Shown here one piece after another: positions 1 to 6,872 of a DNA stretch of 64,000 nucleotides. Under the pieces are notes generated by a model. It was not told the DNA's origin, did not search any database, and saw only the letters and a list, made by a program, of their open reading frames with translations. The DNA comes from Pseudalkalibacillus hwajinpoensis (lineage in GTDB: Bacteria > Bacillota > Bacilli > Bacillales > Guptibacillaceae). The number at the start of each line of letters is the position of its first letter. Positions within the stretch are counted from its first letter, which is position 1. The translations under genes and the position numbers were made by a program. The stretch lies in NCBI RefSeq assembly GCF_039851965.1, contig NZ_CP156674.1:248001-312000 (forward strand), given 5' to 3'.

Positions 1-161
1 ACAAACTTTTTCCACCATGCATCCTTAATGTTGTTTTTAAGTTCTACACCAAGAGGACCATAATCCCATGTGTTAGCAAGACCTCCGTAAATATCAGATC
101 CCGGGAAAATAAACCCTCTGTGTTTTGATACAGAAACTATTTGTTCCATTGAAATACTCAT
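1..161 (-). CDS. glyQS: Glycyl-tRNA synthetase, N-terminal part (runs off the window)
   Basis: Charges tRNA-Gly with glycine in the cytoplasm. Only about 53 codons are present. The start MSISMEQIVSVSKHRGF and the following GSDIYGGLANTWDYGPLG are the N-terminal signature of the single-chain class II (alpha2) glycyl-tRNA synthetase, in which the residues after FPGSDIYGG lead into the catalytic core. The ATG at 161 has the ribosome binding site AAGGAGAG. The T-box leader directly upstream supports the assignment, because this gene family is commonly T-box controlled in Bacillaceae. The catalytic motifs and anticodon-binding domain lie outside the window. Confidence 0.95.
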   Translation of the reverse strand, partial: MSISMEQIVSVSKHRGFIFPGSDIYGGLANTWDYGPLGVELKNNIKDAWWKKF

Positions 162-197
162 GTCAATCTCTCCTTTTTCATCAATCTCTATCAACAT

Positions 198-405
198 AAA
201 AAGCCCTCGATCCCTGGACAAAAATTATCCAGGGACGAGAGCTTCTGCACCCGCGGTTCCACCCTAGTTGATACGCACTGCGCACCCACTTATAGAAATC
301 AACTCCAGACTGCCGTTTCACCAGACCAATTTCGGGCTTCCACCGCCCCCGAATCGCTATTCAATCGGATTCTCTGGTTACTATCTGTCCTTCACTGTTG
401 TAACA
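198..405 (-). promoter_or_regulatory. T-box leader (glycine) upstream of glyQS
   Basis: Read on the minus strand, the leader contains the T-box core GGGTGGAACCGCGG (about 250-263). It is followed by a strong terminator hairpin (arms CCCTGG/CCAGGG, about 210-235) and a T run just before the glyQS ribosome binding site. An AGTAAC/AGAGAA-type Stem I segment lies near 375-395. Uncharged tRNA-Gly is expected to pair with the T-box bulge and stabilise the antiterminator. I infer glycine specificity from the downstream gene; I did not resolve the specifier codon with certainty. Confidence 0.93.
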
Positions 406-591
406 TTTATGTATGCAATTGATATGACATATGATACAAAATATCACTATATAAAGTCAAGGGTTCACATTAGAAGGAGACCATCTTTATACGACTTCAT
501 AAGAATGATAAAAATGGCCTTAATGCAGTTTAATAGTTCCGCATCATATTTCTAGCTTCGTTATGGATCAGATGAATGTTATTTATCAATA

Positions 592-616
592 GAAAAAAGC
601 GATCATATAGACCGCT
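592..616 (-). terminator. Rho-independent terminator after the sinI-like gene
   Basis: On the minus strand a 7-bp stem AGCGGTC/GATCGCT (one G-T pair) closes a five-base loop. It is followed by six Ts, seven bases after the stop of the small gene at 623. Confidence 0.8.
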
Positions 617-622
617 CATCAT

Positions 623-772
623 TTATGTAATATCGTGGTTGTTTTGTGTTTTGTATTTTCTCAAGAAGTCTTTTACCTCATCTTTTTGAAGACCTAATTC
701 TCTGGCAACCATCATTAATATTATCCATTCTTGATCAAGTTCTAAGTTAGGTTTTACGTTCGTTATAGCCAT
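623..772 (-). CDS. SinI-family anti-repressor peptide (49 aa)
   Basis: A 49-residue protein whose middle part, ELDQEWIILMMVARELGL then KDEVKDFLRKYK, closely follows Bacillus subtilis SinI (ELDQEWVELMVEAKEANI then EEIRKYL). SinI binds the repressor SinR through this helical hook and releases biofilm-matrix genes. Here the partner is not in the window, and residues after 42 diverge. The ATG at 772 has AGGAGGA five bases upstream, and a terminator follows the stop. It stands alone as a monocistronic unit behind a cyclic-di-GMP-I riboswitch. Family membership is strong. That it antagonises SinR, or another SinR-like regulator, is inferred. Confidence 0.85.
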   Translation of the reverse strand: MAITNVKPNLELDQEWIILMMVARELGLQKDEVKDFLRKYKTQNNHDIT

Positions 773-777
773 TCTCT

Positions 778-805
778 TCCTCCTCAAATAGGGTTTCTAG
801 GAGGA
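778..805 (-). promoter_or_regulatory. Shine-Dalgarno / anti-Shine-Dalgarno pair of the sinI-like gene
   Basis: On the minus strand TCCTCCT (799-805) is perfectly complementary over 7 bases to AGGAGGA (778-784), the ribosome binding site of the sinI-like gene, across a 14-base loop. The anti-SD lies at the 3' edge of the c-di-GMP aptamer. This is a plausible translational expression platform. Whether ligand binding opens or closes it is not determined. Confidence 0.6.
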
Positions 806-884
806 CCAGCCGTCATCGTTGGGCATCCCAACATTAGACCTGTGTCTTTGCGTCCCATCCTTTAAGATGGTTTGCCTTTTACAG
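799..884 (-). promoter_or_regulatory. Cyclic-di-GMP-I (GEMM) riboswitch
   Basis: The minus strand reads GGCAAACC, a 5-bp hairpin (CCATC/GATGG), GGGACGCAAAG, a second conserved GGTCTAA segment, and a GTTGGG/CCCAAC hairpin before GATGACGGCTGG. GGCAAACC, GGGACGCAAAG and the CTAA element in that order are the class I GEMM aptamer consensus. It sits immediately upstream of the sinI-like gene. The ligand is inferred to be c-di-GMP; some GEMM variants prefer cGAMP. Confidence 0.9.
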
Positions 885-1109
885 GAGAGTTCAGAAATGA
901 CACACTCCGACAACTATTAACACAAACACCAACAAGACGTAAAAGTTCACTTATTTAAATACCTTACTTTGTTACTAATATACCAGTAATCGTTAAAAAA
1001 TTCAAAATGTTTTAATAATTTGTAGGGAAAAAGTTCTTTTTAACATCATAGTGAGGCTCACATACTCTGTGAATATAGTTTACATTATCCTAAAGAAGGA
1101 AGGATCTGC

Positions 1110-1340
1110 ATGAGAACCAATCTAATCGGCACAGCATGGTCCGGAACTCACGTTATTCTACTCAGATGTTCTCAATATACCAATAAAGTAATAGGCTTTC
1201 ACAAAAGCTTACATGCACCGACAGAGCCCATCCATCCTTTTTGCAGCGAAACCCTATCGATCTACTTAAGCATAGGATATTCATTGCAATATGCTCATTC
1301 TCTATCTGATGGCACCATCGAATACGTGCTAACTAAATAA
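1110..1340 (+). CDS. Hypothetical protein (76 aa)
   Basis: I do not recognise this protein. It starts at an ATG preceded by AAGGAAGGA at about nine bases, lies alone on the plus strand, and is followed within a few bases by a strong terminator. These points support a real gene despite the absence of a known domain. The protein is neutral to basic with scattered Cys, His and Tyr residues and has no clear signal peptide or membrane helix. Orientation is opposite to both neighbours. Confidence 0.55.
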   Translation: MRTNLIGTAWSGTHVILLRCSQYTNKVIGFHKSLHAPTEPIHPFCSETLSIYLSIGYSLQYAHSLSDGTIEYVLTK

Positions 1341-1370
1341 TGGGGGAGGCAGGTGCCTCCTCCATTATTA
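1337..1370. terminator. Bidirectional terminator
   Basis: A near-perfect stem (AATAATGG..GGAGGCA pairing with TGCCTCC..CCATTATT) lies between convergent genes and can serve both the plus-strand small gene and the minus-strand thioredoxin-like gene. Confidence 0.8.
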
Positions 1371-1682
1371 AAACTGACTTAAATACTCCTTAACTTGCTC
1401 TGGATTTTTTGTATTCGCACTATGAAGATGACCAATTTTTTTCCCATCCTTGTAAACTAGAAGGCTTGGAATGCCCATTACATCATTTTCTTCAGTCACT
1501 TCCGGCAACTGCTCTATATCAATTTGAGCCCATTTTTTATCCTGGTGATCATTCATGATATCTCCGATAAAAAAATCAAGTCGTTTCCAGTCCGGACACC
1601 AGTTTGCTTCATATTTTAGTATTGCTACTTTCGGATCATTGATAAATGATTTGTAGGATTCGTTTGTCTCAATTTTGTTCAC
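1368..1682 (-). CDS. Thioredoxin-family protein with single-Cys active site
   Basis: 104 residues with a thioredoxin fold pattern: a beta strand VAILKYEANWC (about 19-29), the active-site region WCPDWKR (about 28-34), and the cis-proline loop GIPSLLVYKDG near residue 75. In classical thioredoxin the motif is CxxC; here the second position is Trp (CPDW), so it cannot form the usual intramolecular disulfide. That suggests a monothiol or bacillithiol-linked role, as in some YtpP-like proteins, but this is inference. The ATG has an RBS (GGAGAG). A terminator lies just past the stop. Confidence 0.85.
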   Translation of the reverse strand: MNKIETNESYKSFINDPKVAILKYEANWCPDWKRLDFFIGDIMNDHQDKKWAQIDIEQLPEVTEENDVMGIPSLLVYKDGKKIGHLHSANTKNPEQVKEYLSQF

Positions 1683-1751
1683 GTTACTCTCTCCTTTAAT
1701 AATCGTAAATTATAGTAAAATACTCATTTGATGTCTGTTAGGAGGCATACA

Positions 1752-2042
1752 TTACTTAAGTGTAAGGTAGTGAAGACTAAACAAGTCATTGGAAACAACC
1801 CACGTATACTCATGCGTAAATTGTGAGAGGTTTGCAAGCGACTGAAATTCTTCTAAATCCCGATTAAAGCATTAGTCTGATCTTCCTATTTGCCGCACTT
1901 TCATACTCAATTTTAAGTAGTCCTCAAGCTTCAAATCGTTCAGAACCATACTGATCATAGAAAAATTTAGGTTGAACGTTTTGAAAGGGGCCGTTAGCCC
2001 CTCCATTACTTCATCAAAGTGATCTGTTTCCTCTATGAGCTA
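1752..2042 (-). pseudogene. egtD: egtD remnant (histidine N-alpha-methyltransferase, frameshifted and internally deleted)
   Basis: Pieces of EgtD follow egtB on the same strand. Near 1990-2042 one frame reads DEVMEGLTAPFKT, like the EgtD N-terminus. After a frame change, PKFFYDQYGSERFE (about 1935-1965) matches the EgtD motif KYFYDERGSELFE. Most of the methyltransferase domain is missing. The last part, FQSLANLSQFTHEYTW then NDLFSLHYLTLK (1752-1850), resembles the EgtD C-terminus ending in a FSVHYL-type motif. Full EgtD is about 320 residues, whereas only about 290 bases remain here, with stops. EgtD makes hercynine, the substrate of EgtB, so this copy cannot support ergothioneine synthesis. 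Confidence 0.8.
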
Positions 2043-2076
2043 GTCAATTATTCTGTGATACCATTCGATGTTATGA

Positions 2077-3363
2077 TCACTTAGCGTCTCCTGCCAGTCG
2101 AATTCCTGTGAATTGCCAGCGCTTATCAGGGCCAAAGAAATTTCTGTAGGAAGCACGGATGTGAGTTTGTGAAGTTGCACAGGAGCCACCTCTTAAGATC
2201 ATTTGACTACTCATGAATTTCGCATTATATTCACCAAGTGCTCCATCGAGTGGTTTGTTTCCCGGGTATGGCATATAGGGACTTTTCGTCCATTCCCATA
2301 CGTCTCCATATGCTTTCTTGATCTGTCCCTCATCTTCTTTAAGCGATGCTATCGGGTGGTAATTCGCATCTTCTACAAAGTTGCCTGAGATTGGCTGGTC
2401 TCTAACAGCTACTTCCCACTCAGTTTCTGAAGGTAATCTCTTCCCTGCCCAACTTGCATAAGCCTCGGCTTCATAATAGCTAACATGTGTAACAGGTTCA
2501 TTTAAATTTACAGGAACGAGTCCGTGAAGTGTAAATTGAAACCATTCTCCATCTTTTTTCTCCCAATGAAGTGGCGACTTCCAACCCTGATCATTTACTG
2601 TTGCCCAACCATCCGATAGCCAGAACTCTGGTCGCCCGTAGGCTCCATCTTCCATAAAAGCAAGATACTCGCCATTTGTAACCGTTCGTGTTGCAAGCTT
2701 AAATGGTTCTAGCCACACTTTATGTACAGGTCGTTCATTATCGAAAGAAAAGCCATCTTCTTCATTAACGCCTACTTCAACTAACCCTCCATCAAATGAA
2801 ACCCAGTCCATTGGAGATGATTCGTCTGAATTCATAGTGTCTCTCTCACGATATACTGGCTTCAATGGATTGATAGAAAAGTTATATTTCACATCAGTTA
2901 GAATAAGCTCCTGGTGCTGCTGCTCGTGGTTTAGTCCAATTTCAATCAATTTAGCTACTTCTTTTAGCTTTTTTTCATCTAAATTCGTTAATAAAGAAAC
3001 GATTTCCTCATCAACGTCTCTTCGGTAGTTTCTGACTTTATCAATACTCGGTCGACTTAGTAACCCTCTAGAGCTCCTTGGAAAATAGCTTCCTACACTT
3101 TCATAATAGGAGTTGAATAGATAATCGAATTCTTTATGGTAGGAGATGTAATTCTCTTTGTATGCTTTCAGAATAAACGTCTCATAAAACCAGGTTGTAT
3201 GGGCCATATGCCATTTTGGCGGACTTACATCTGGAATAGCCTGAATAGTATAGTCTTCCGTCTCAAGGGTTTCTACCAGCTGATTTGTCATCAATCTGGT
3301 TTTCTTAAATGACTGAAGTACTTGCTCTCGTAATTTGTTAACTTGTAATGATGTTTGTGACAT
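2077..3363 (-). CDS. egtB: EgtB-type hercynine oxygenase (ergothioneine biosynthesis)
   Basis: EgtB is a non-haem iron sulfoxide synthase that joins cysteine (or gamma-glutamylcysteine) to hercynine using O2. The 428-residue protein has the expected two parts. An N-terminal DinB-like helical domain carries HMAHTTWFYE near residue 52 and HEQQHQE near 145 (HxxxHxE iron ligands). A C-terminal formylglycine-generating-enzyme-type domain carries WAGKRLPSETEWE, GDVWEWTKS, ILRGGSC and the terminal GIRLA. Length and motif order match intact EgtB. The ATG at 3363 follows AGGAGGAA. The neighbouring egtD is broken, so hercynine must come from elsewhere or the gene serves another substrate. Confidence 0.92.
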   Translation of the reverse strand: MSQTSLQVNKLREQVLQSFKKTRLMTNQLVETLETEDYTIQAIPDVSPPKWHMAHTTWFYETFILKAYKENYISYHKEFDYLFNSYYESVGSYFPRSSRGLLSRPSIDKVRNYRRDVDEEIVSLLTNLDEKKLKEVAKLIEIGLNHEQQHQELILTDVKYNFSINPLKPVYRERDTMNSDESSPMDWVSFDGGLVEVGVNEEDGFSFDNERPVHKVWLEPFKLATRTVTNGEYLAFMEDGAYGRPEFWLSDGWATVNDQGWKSPLHWEKKDGEWFQFTLHGLVPVNLNEPVTHVSYYEAEAYASWAGKRLPSETEWEVAVRDQPISGNFVEDANYHPIASLKEDEGQIKKAYGDVWEWTKSPYMPYPGNKPLDGALGEYNAKFMSSQMILRGGSCATSQTHIRASYRNFFGPDKRWQFTGIRLAGDAK

Positions 3364-3435
3364 AAGTTCCTCCTCAAGTCATTCTTTTATAAAGATAATA
3401 ACAAATTTTACCCGAGATTATTCAATATTAAACTT

Positions 3436-3630
3436 TTATATACGAATTCCTGTTTCTAAAAGTGCTTTTGAAATTTCATAATGACCCTTAGTATTTAGAT
3501 GAAGACCATCCCATTTAGGTTCTTGTTATCAAACTTATAGCTCGTCTATAATCACAACTTCTTCACCTAAAATTAATTTCATCATTCTTATGAAAGCTCC
3601 ACAAGGGTTAACTAAGAATATAACGTTCAT
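3436..3630 (-). pseudogene. SGNH/GDSL hydrolase C-terminal remnant and adjoining decayed reading frame
   Basis: In this 360-base stretch without an intact gene, minus-strand codons ending at 3436 read WDGLHLNTKGHYEISKALL. This is the block V (DGxHxN) end of SGNH/GDSL lipases, with the catalytic Asp and His. It is not preceded by a usable start. Upstream, a separate stretch (about 3537-3626) reads NPCGAFIRMMKLILGEE before a stop and is unassigned. I interpret the whole as gene debris. Confidence 0.5.
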
Positions 3631-3680
3631 CTTCAATGTGCATCCAAATATAGATTCTTAACTGAAAATAAAGAATAAGC

Positions 3681-3716
3681 AAGAAAAGACGCTACCCCGT
3701 TTATAGCGTCTTTCTT
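3681..3716 (-). terminator. Terminator
   Basis: Stem GACGCTA/TAGCGTC with an A-rich flank on one side and a T-rich flank on the other, eight bases after the minus-strand gene ending at 3724. Confidence 0.75.
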
Positions 3717-3723
3717 ACTGGCT

Positions 3724-3930
3724 CTATGGTGCTTTTTTTCCATCAGAGTCTTTCTGGTTCCCTTTTTCCCCCTCAATTTTATCCCATTTAATCGGTCGAT
3801 TCAGATTTAATTTCTTTTTCAAGTTCAATAAACAATTGAAATGTCCGAAATACCACTTATCGAACTTTACCATATGAATGGTTTCCCAGTCCCTCATCTC
3901 CTTCGTACATCCGTCACAATGTATTTCCAT
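3724..3930 (-). CDS. Hypothetical protein with N-terminal CxxC (68 aa)
   Basis: A small charged protein of no recognised family. The N-terminus MEIHCDGCTKEM carries a CxxC pair, and a third Cys occurs near residue 33 (FNCLLN), so metal binding is possible but unproven. The C-terminal third is strongly hydrophilic (KIEGEKGNQKDSDGKK). The ATG at 3930 has AGGAAG about eleven bases upstream, and a terminator follows. It is transcribed alone. Confidence 0.55.
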   Translation of the reverse strand: MEIHCDGCTKEMRDWETIHMVKFDKWYFGHFNCLLNLKKKLNLNRPIKWDKIEGEKGNQKDSDGKKAP

Positions 3931-4096
3931 TGGATGGCACTTCCTGTCTTAAATAGTTTTATTTATTTATATTCAAATAAGGTGAAATGTGATTGGTCTT
4001 CTGTACTTTAGAAAAATTGGCTTATCGCTAATTCCTAGCCAAAACCTTCATTTTTCTTATATTTTTACCCTTTTATAAAATTTAACATTATGTCGT

Positions 4097-4124
4097 GAAA
4101 AAAGCGCATCCTTTGGATGCGCTT
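4097..4124 (-). terminator. Terminator after the M29 aminopeptidase gene
   Basis: A 10-bp stem AAGCGCATCC/GGATGCGCTT with T run on the minus strand, eight bases past the stop at 4132. Confidence 0.9.
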
Positions 4125-4131
4125 CGAAATC

Positions 4132-5247
4132 CTATTTAAGGTTTTCTGGGTTTAGGCTCTGAAGTATTTCTGGTACGAACTTGCCGTCTTTTCGAATCAA
4201 TTCGTCATCAAACCAGATTTCTCCGCCACCGTATTCAGGTCTCTGAATTAAGACAAGATCCCAGTGTACAGAGGAATCATTACCATTCGGCGCTTCATCA
4301 TAAGCCTGTCCTGGTGTAAAGTGGAATGAACCATCAATTTTTTCATCGAAAAGAATATCTTTCATTGGTTCGCGAATATAAGGATTAACGCCAATGGCAA
4401 ACTCTCCAATAAACCTTGCGCCTTCATCTGTGTTCAGAATTTCAGCTAAACGCTCGGTATCGTTTGCTTCTGCATCAATCACTTTGCCATTTTCAAAGGT
4501 TAACTGTACATTCTCAAACACAAAACCATTATAAGGTGAAGGGGTATTGTACGTAATTACTCCGTTTACGCTATCTTTCACTGGTGCTGTAAAAACTTCA
4601 CCGTCAGGGATGTTCAATTCACCAGCACATTTAACCGCAGGGATATCTTTGATCGAAAAGCTTAAATTCGTATCTGGAGAAACAATACGTACGATATCTG
4701 CTTTGTTCATACGATCAACAAGGGCATCCATCGCATCACTCATTTTCGCGTAATCCATTGTACATACATTAAAATAGAATTCTTCAAATGCTTCTGTACT
4801 CATGCCTGAAAGTTGGGCCATGGATTCATTAGGGTATCTCATCACAACCCACTTCGTATGCTTGACGCGCTGATTGCTGTGAACTTTTGTTTTATAGATC
4901 TGATTGTATAAAGCCATCTTTGCAACTGGTACATCAGAAAGTTCGTTAATGTTTTCTGAGCCCCGGATACCAATATAAGCGTCCATTTTTTCCATCTGAT
5001 TCAAGTCAACTTCAGCCCAGGCACTTATTTGTTCTTCTGTTGCATTCATTAAAAGCTCACGAAGCACCTGGTTATCACGCAAATTAACGTGTGGGAAGCC
5101 CCCTGCTTTATGTACTTCTTTAACAAGGCTACGAACAAGTGAATTGTTTACATCAAATGCTTCTATTAAAACGTGTTCCCCTGGTTGGATTTTCGTTGAA
5201 TACTGTACTAACTTTTCTGAAAACTCTATTATACGAGAATCAAACAT
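4132..5247 (-). CDS. ampS: M29-family metallo-aminopeptidase (AmpS/AmpT type)
   Basis: Cytoplasmic exopeptidase that removes N-terminal residues from peptides using a pair of metal ions. The 371-residue length is slightly short for the family (about 400-410). Family hallmarks are visible: YSTKIQPGEHVLI near the N-terminus, the Glu of FIGEFAIGVNP, the GSFHF histidine, and the C-terminal HWDLVL with His and Asp metal ligands. The ATG at 5247 follows an AGAGGGAGAA ribosome binding site. It is monocistronic, with a terminator after it and an independent terminator upstream. Confidence 0.9.
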   Translation of the reverse strand: MFDSRIIEFSEKLVQYSTKIQPGEHVLIEAFDVNNSLVRSLVKEVHKAGGFPHVNLRDNQVLRELLMNATEEQISAWAEVDLNQMEKMDAYIGIRGSENINELSDVPVAKMALYNQIYKTKVHSNQRVKHTKWVVMRYPNESMAQLSGMSTEAFEEFYFNVCTMDYAKMSDAMDALVDRMNKADIVRIVSPDTNLSFSIKDIPAVKCAGELNIPDGEVFTAPVKDSVNGVITYNTPSPYNGFVFENVQLTFENGKVIDAEANDTERLAEILNTDEGARFIGEFAIGVNPYIREPMKDILFDEKIDGSFHFTPGQAYDEAPNGNDSSVHWDLVLIQRPEYGGGEIWFDDELIRKDGKFVPEILQSLNPENLK

Positions 5248-5325
5248 GTTCTCCCTCTTTTCTTAAAAATAAAAGTAATTGTCTCTTCTATTATACTCTT
5301 ACCTATTGATTTTCTTCAAACAATA

Positions 5326-5349
5326 GAAAACCGGGCCTTAGCCCGGTTT
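5326..5349 (-). terminator. Terminator after the aldA-like gene
   Basis: Perfect stem AAACCGGGC/GCCCGGTTT with four bases in the loop; it lies directly after the stop at 5352 on the minus strand. Confidence 0.85.
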
Positions 5350-5351
5350 CA

Positions 5352-6800
5352 TTACTTAATATCTTGATCATACTCCATGTAGATAACGTGTGTTTTTAAA
5401 TATTCATTTAAGCCGTGCTTGCCGTCAGCGCCACCGATACCAGATTGACCCATTCCAGCATGGAAACCTTGAACCGCTTCAAAGTTCTCACGGTTCACAT
5501 ACGTTTCACCGTAGCGAAGTACATTGGATGCTTTCATAACTTCATGCATGTTATCACTAAAGATCGATGAAGACAGGCCGTAATTTGTATCATTGGCCAT
5601 TTCAAGCACTTTATCAAAATTGCTATACACAACAATCGGTAATACAGGGCCGAAGATTTCTTCCTGAATAACATTCATATCCTGTGACACATCTGTAAGA
5701 ATAGTCGGTTCAAAGAAGAAACCTTTATCTCGATTAATTCGCTTGCCGCCTGTTTTTACTACTGCGCCTGCTTTAACCGCATTATTAACCGCTTCTTCAA
5801 CGGAGTCGATTTGCTGTTTATTAGCAAGTGGCCCGATATCACATCCATCTTCATTCAAGGAATCGCCTACTTTCGTATTCTTAAACGTTTCAGTGATTTT
5901 GGAAATGAATTCTTCAGCAACATCCTCATGAACATAAACACGTTCAGCATTTGTACATGCCTGACCGTTATTCGTAATACGAGATGTGGTGATTTTTTCA
6001 ACAGCAAGGTCTACATTCGCATGCTTAGTTACAATTGCTGGAGCCTTACCCCCAAGCTCCAGGTTAACCTTTGTGATATTTTTAGCTGCAGCTTCCATTA
6101 CCTTCGATCCTGCAGGATAGCTTCCTGTTAAGCTTATCATCTGGACATCAGGAGATGATGCAAGAGGGCTACCAATATCTGAGCCTTTACCTGTGATCAG
6201 GTTAAATATACCTTTTGGAACGCCTGCTTCATGGATAATGTTCGCCATTTCGCAAGCCGTGTTTGGTGTATACTGACTTGGTTTGATTATAATCGGACAA
6301 CCAGTCACGAATGCTGGTGCTACTTTCCGTGCGAAAATAAACATTGGGAAATTCCAAGGTACAATGCCACCAACAATTCCAATCGGCTTTTTAAAGACTA
6401 GAATATTTTCATTGGGGCGGTCACTTGGGAGAACCTCTCCCTCATATCTTCTAGCCCAACCGGCCATATATCTGAAATAGTCAATTGTCAATTCGATTTC
6501 AGCTTTCGAAGCATCGACTGTCTTACCATTTTCTTCAGTTAGCATTTTGATAAATGTATCTTTTTTCTCTTCCACTTTATTTGCAATGGTATATAAGTAT
6601 TCGGCGCGTTCAATTGAGGGTTTCTTCTCCCAATCTCTTTGAGATGCTTTCGCGGCCTCAATCGCGCGCTCGACGTCTTTTTCATTACTTTTAGGGATAC
6701 GCGAAATCACTTCTTCCGTTGCCGGGTTGATCACGTCAAGCATTTCTTCTCCATTGCTGCTTATAAATTCACCATTAATGTAGATTTGATAGCTTTTCAC
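5352..6800 (-). CDS. aldA: NAD-dependent aldehyde dehydrogenase, AldA-like
   Basis: Oxidises an aldehyde to the acid with NAD. The sequence tracks Escherichia coli AldA (lactaldehyde/glycolaldehyde dehydrogenase) along its whole length: INPATEEVIS, MAGWARRYEGE, PWNFP, LTGS, the general base in VNLELGGKAP, the nucleophile Cys in NGQACTNAERVYV, EEIFGPVLP and the terminal FHAGMGQSGIGGADGKHGL. I chose the GTG at 6800 because GGAGG precedes it at the right distance and translation then begins VKSYQIYING. The longer reading frame from 6872 has no RBS and would abut the patatin stop. It probably shares a transcript with the patatin gene. The true substrate is not known. Confidence 0.9.
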   Translation of the reverse strand: MKSYQIYINGEFISSNGEEMLDVINPATEEVISRIPKSNEKDVERAIEAAKASQRDWEKKPSIERAEYLYTIANKVEEKKDTFIKMLTEENGKTVDASKAEIELTIDYFRYMAGWARRYEGEVLPSDRPNENILVFKKPIGIVGGIVPWNFPMFIFARKVAPAFVTGCPIIIKPSQYTPNTACEMANIIHEAGVPKGIFNLITGKGSDIGSPLASSPDVQMISLTGSYPAGSKVMEAAAKNITKVNLELGGKAPAIVTKHANVDLAVEKITTSRITNNGQACTNAERVYVHEDVAEEFISKITETFKNTKVGDSLNEDGCDIGPLANKQQIDSVEEAVNNAVKAGAVVKTGGKRINRDKGFFFEPTILTDVSQDMNVIQEEIFGPVLPIVVYSNFDKVLEMANDTNYGLSSSIFSDNMHEVMKASNVLRYGETYVNRENFEAVQGFHAGMGQSGIGGADGKHGLNEYLKTHVIYMEYDQDIK

Positions 6801-6872
6801 TTGAATACCTCCTACATGATAATGGTCAACTGTTCCCAAGTAAGGAACACTTTGAAACATAAGAACACTCAT

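Noticed and set aside
268..555. 95-codon plus-strand open frame
   Set aside because: It runs through the T-box leader of glyQS on the other strand and has no RBS.
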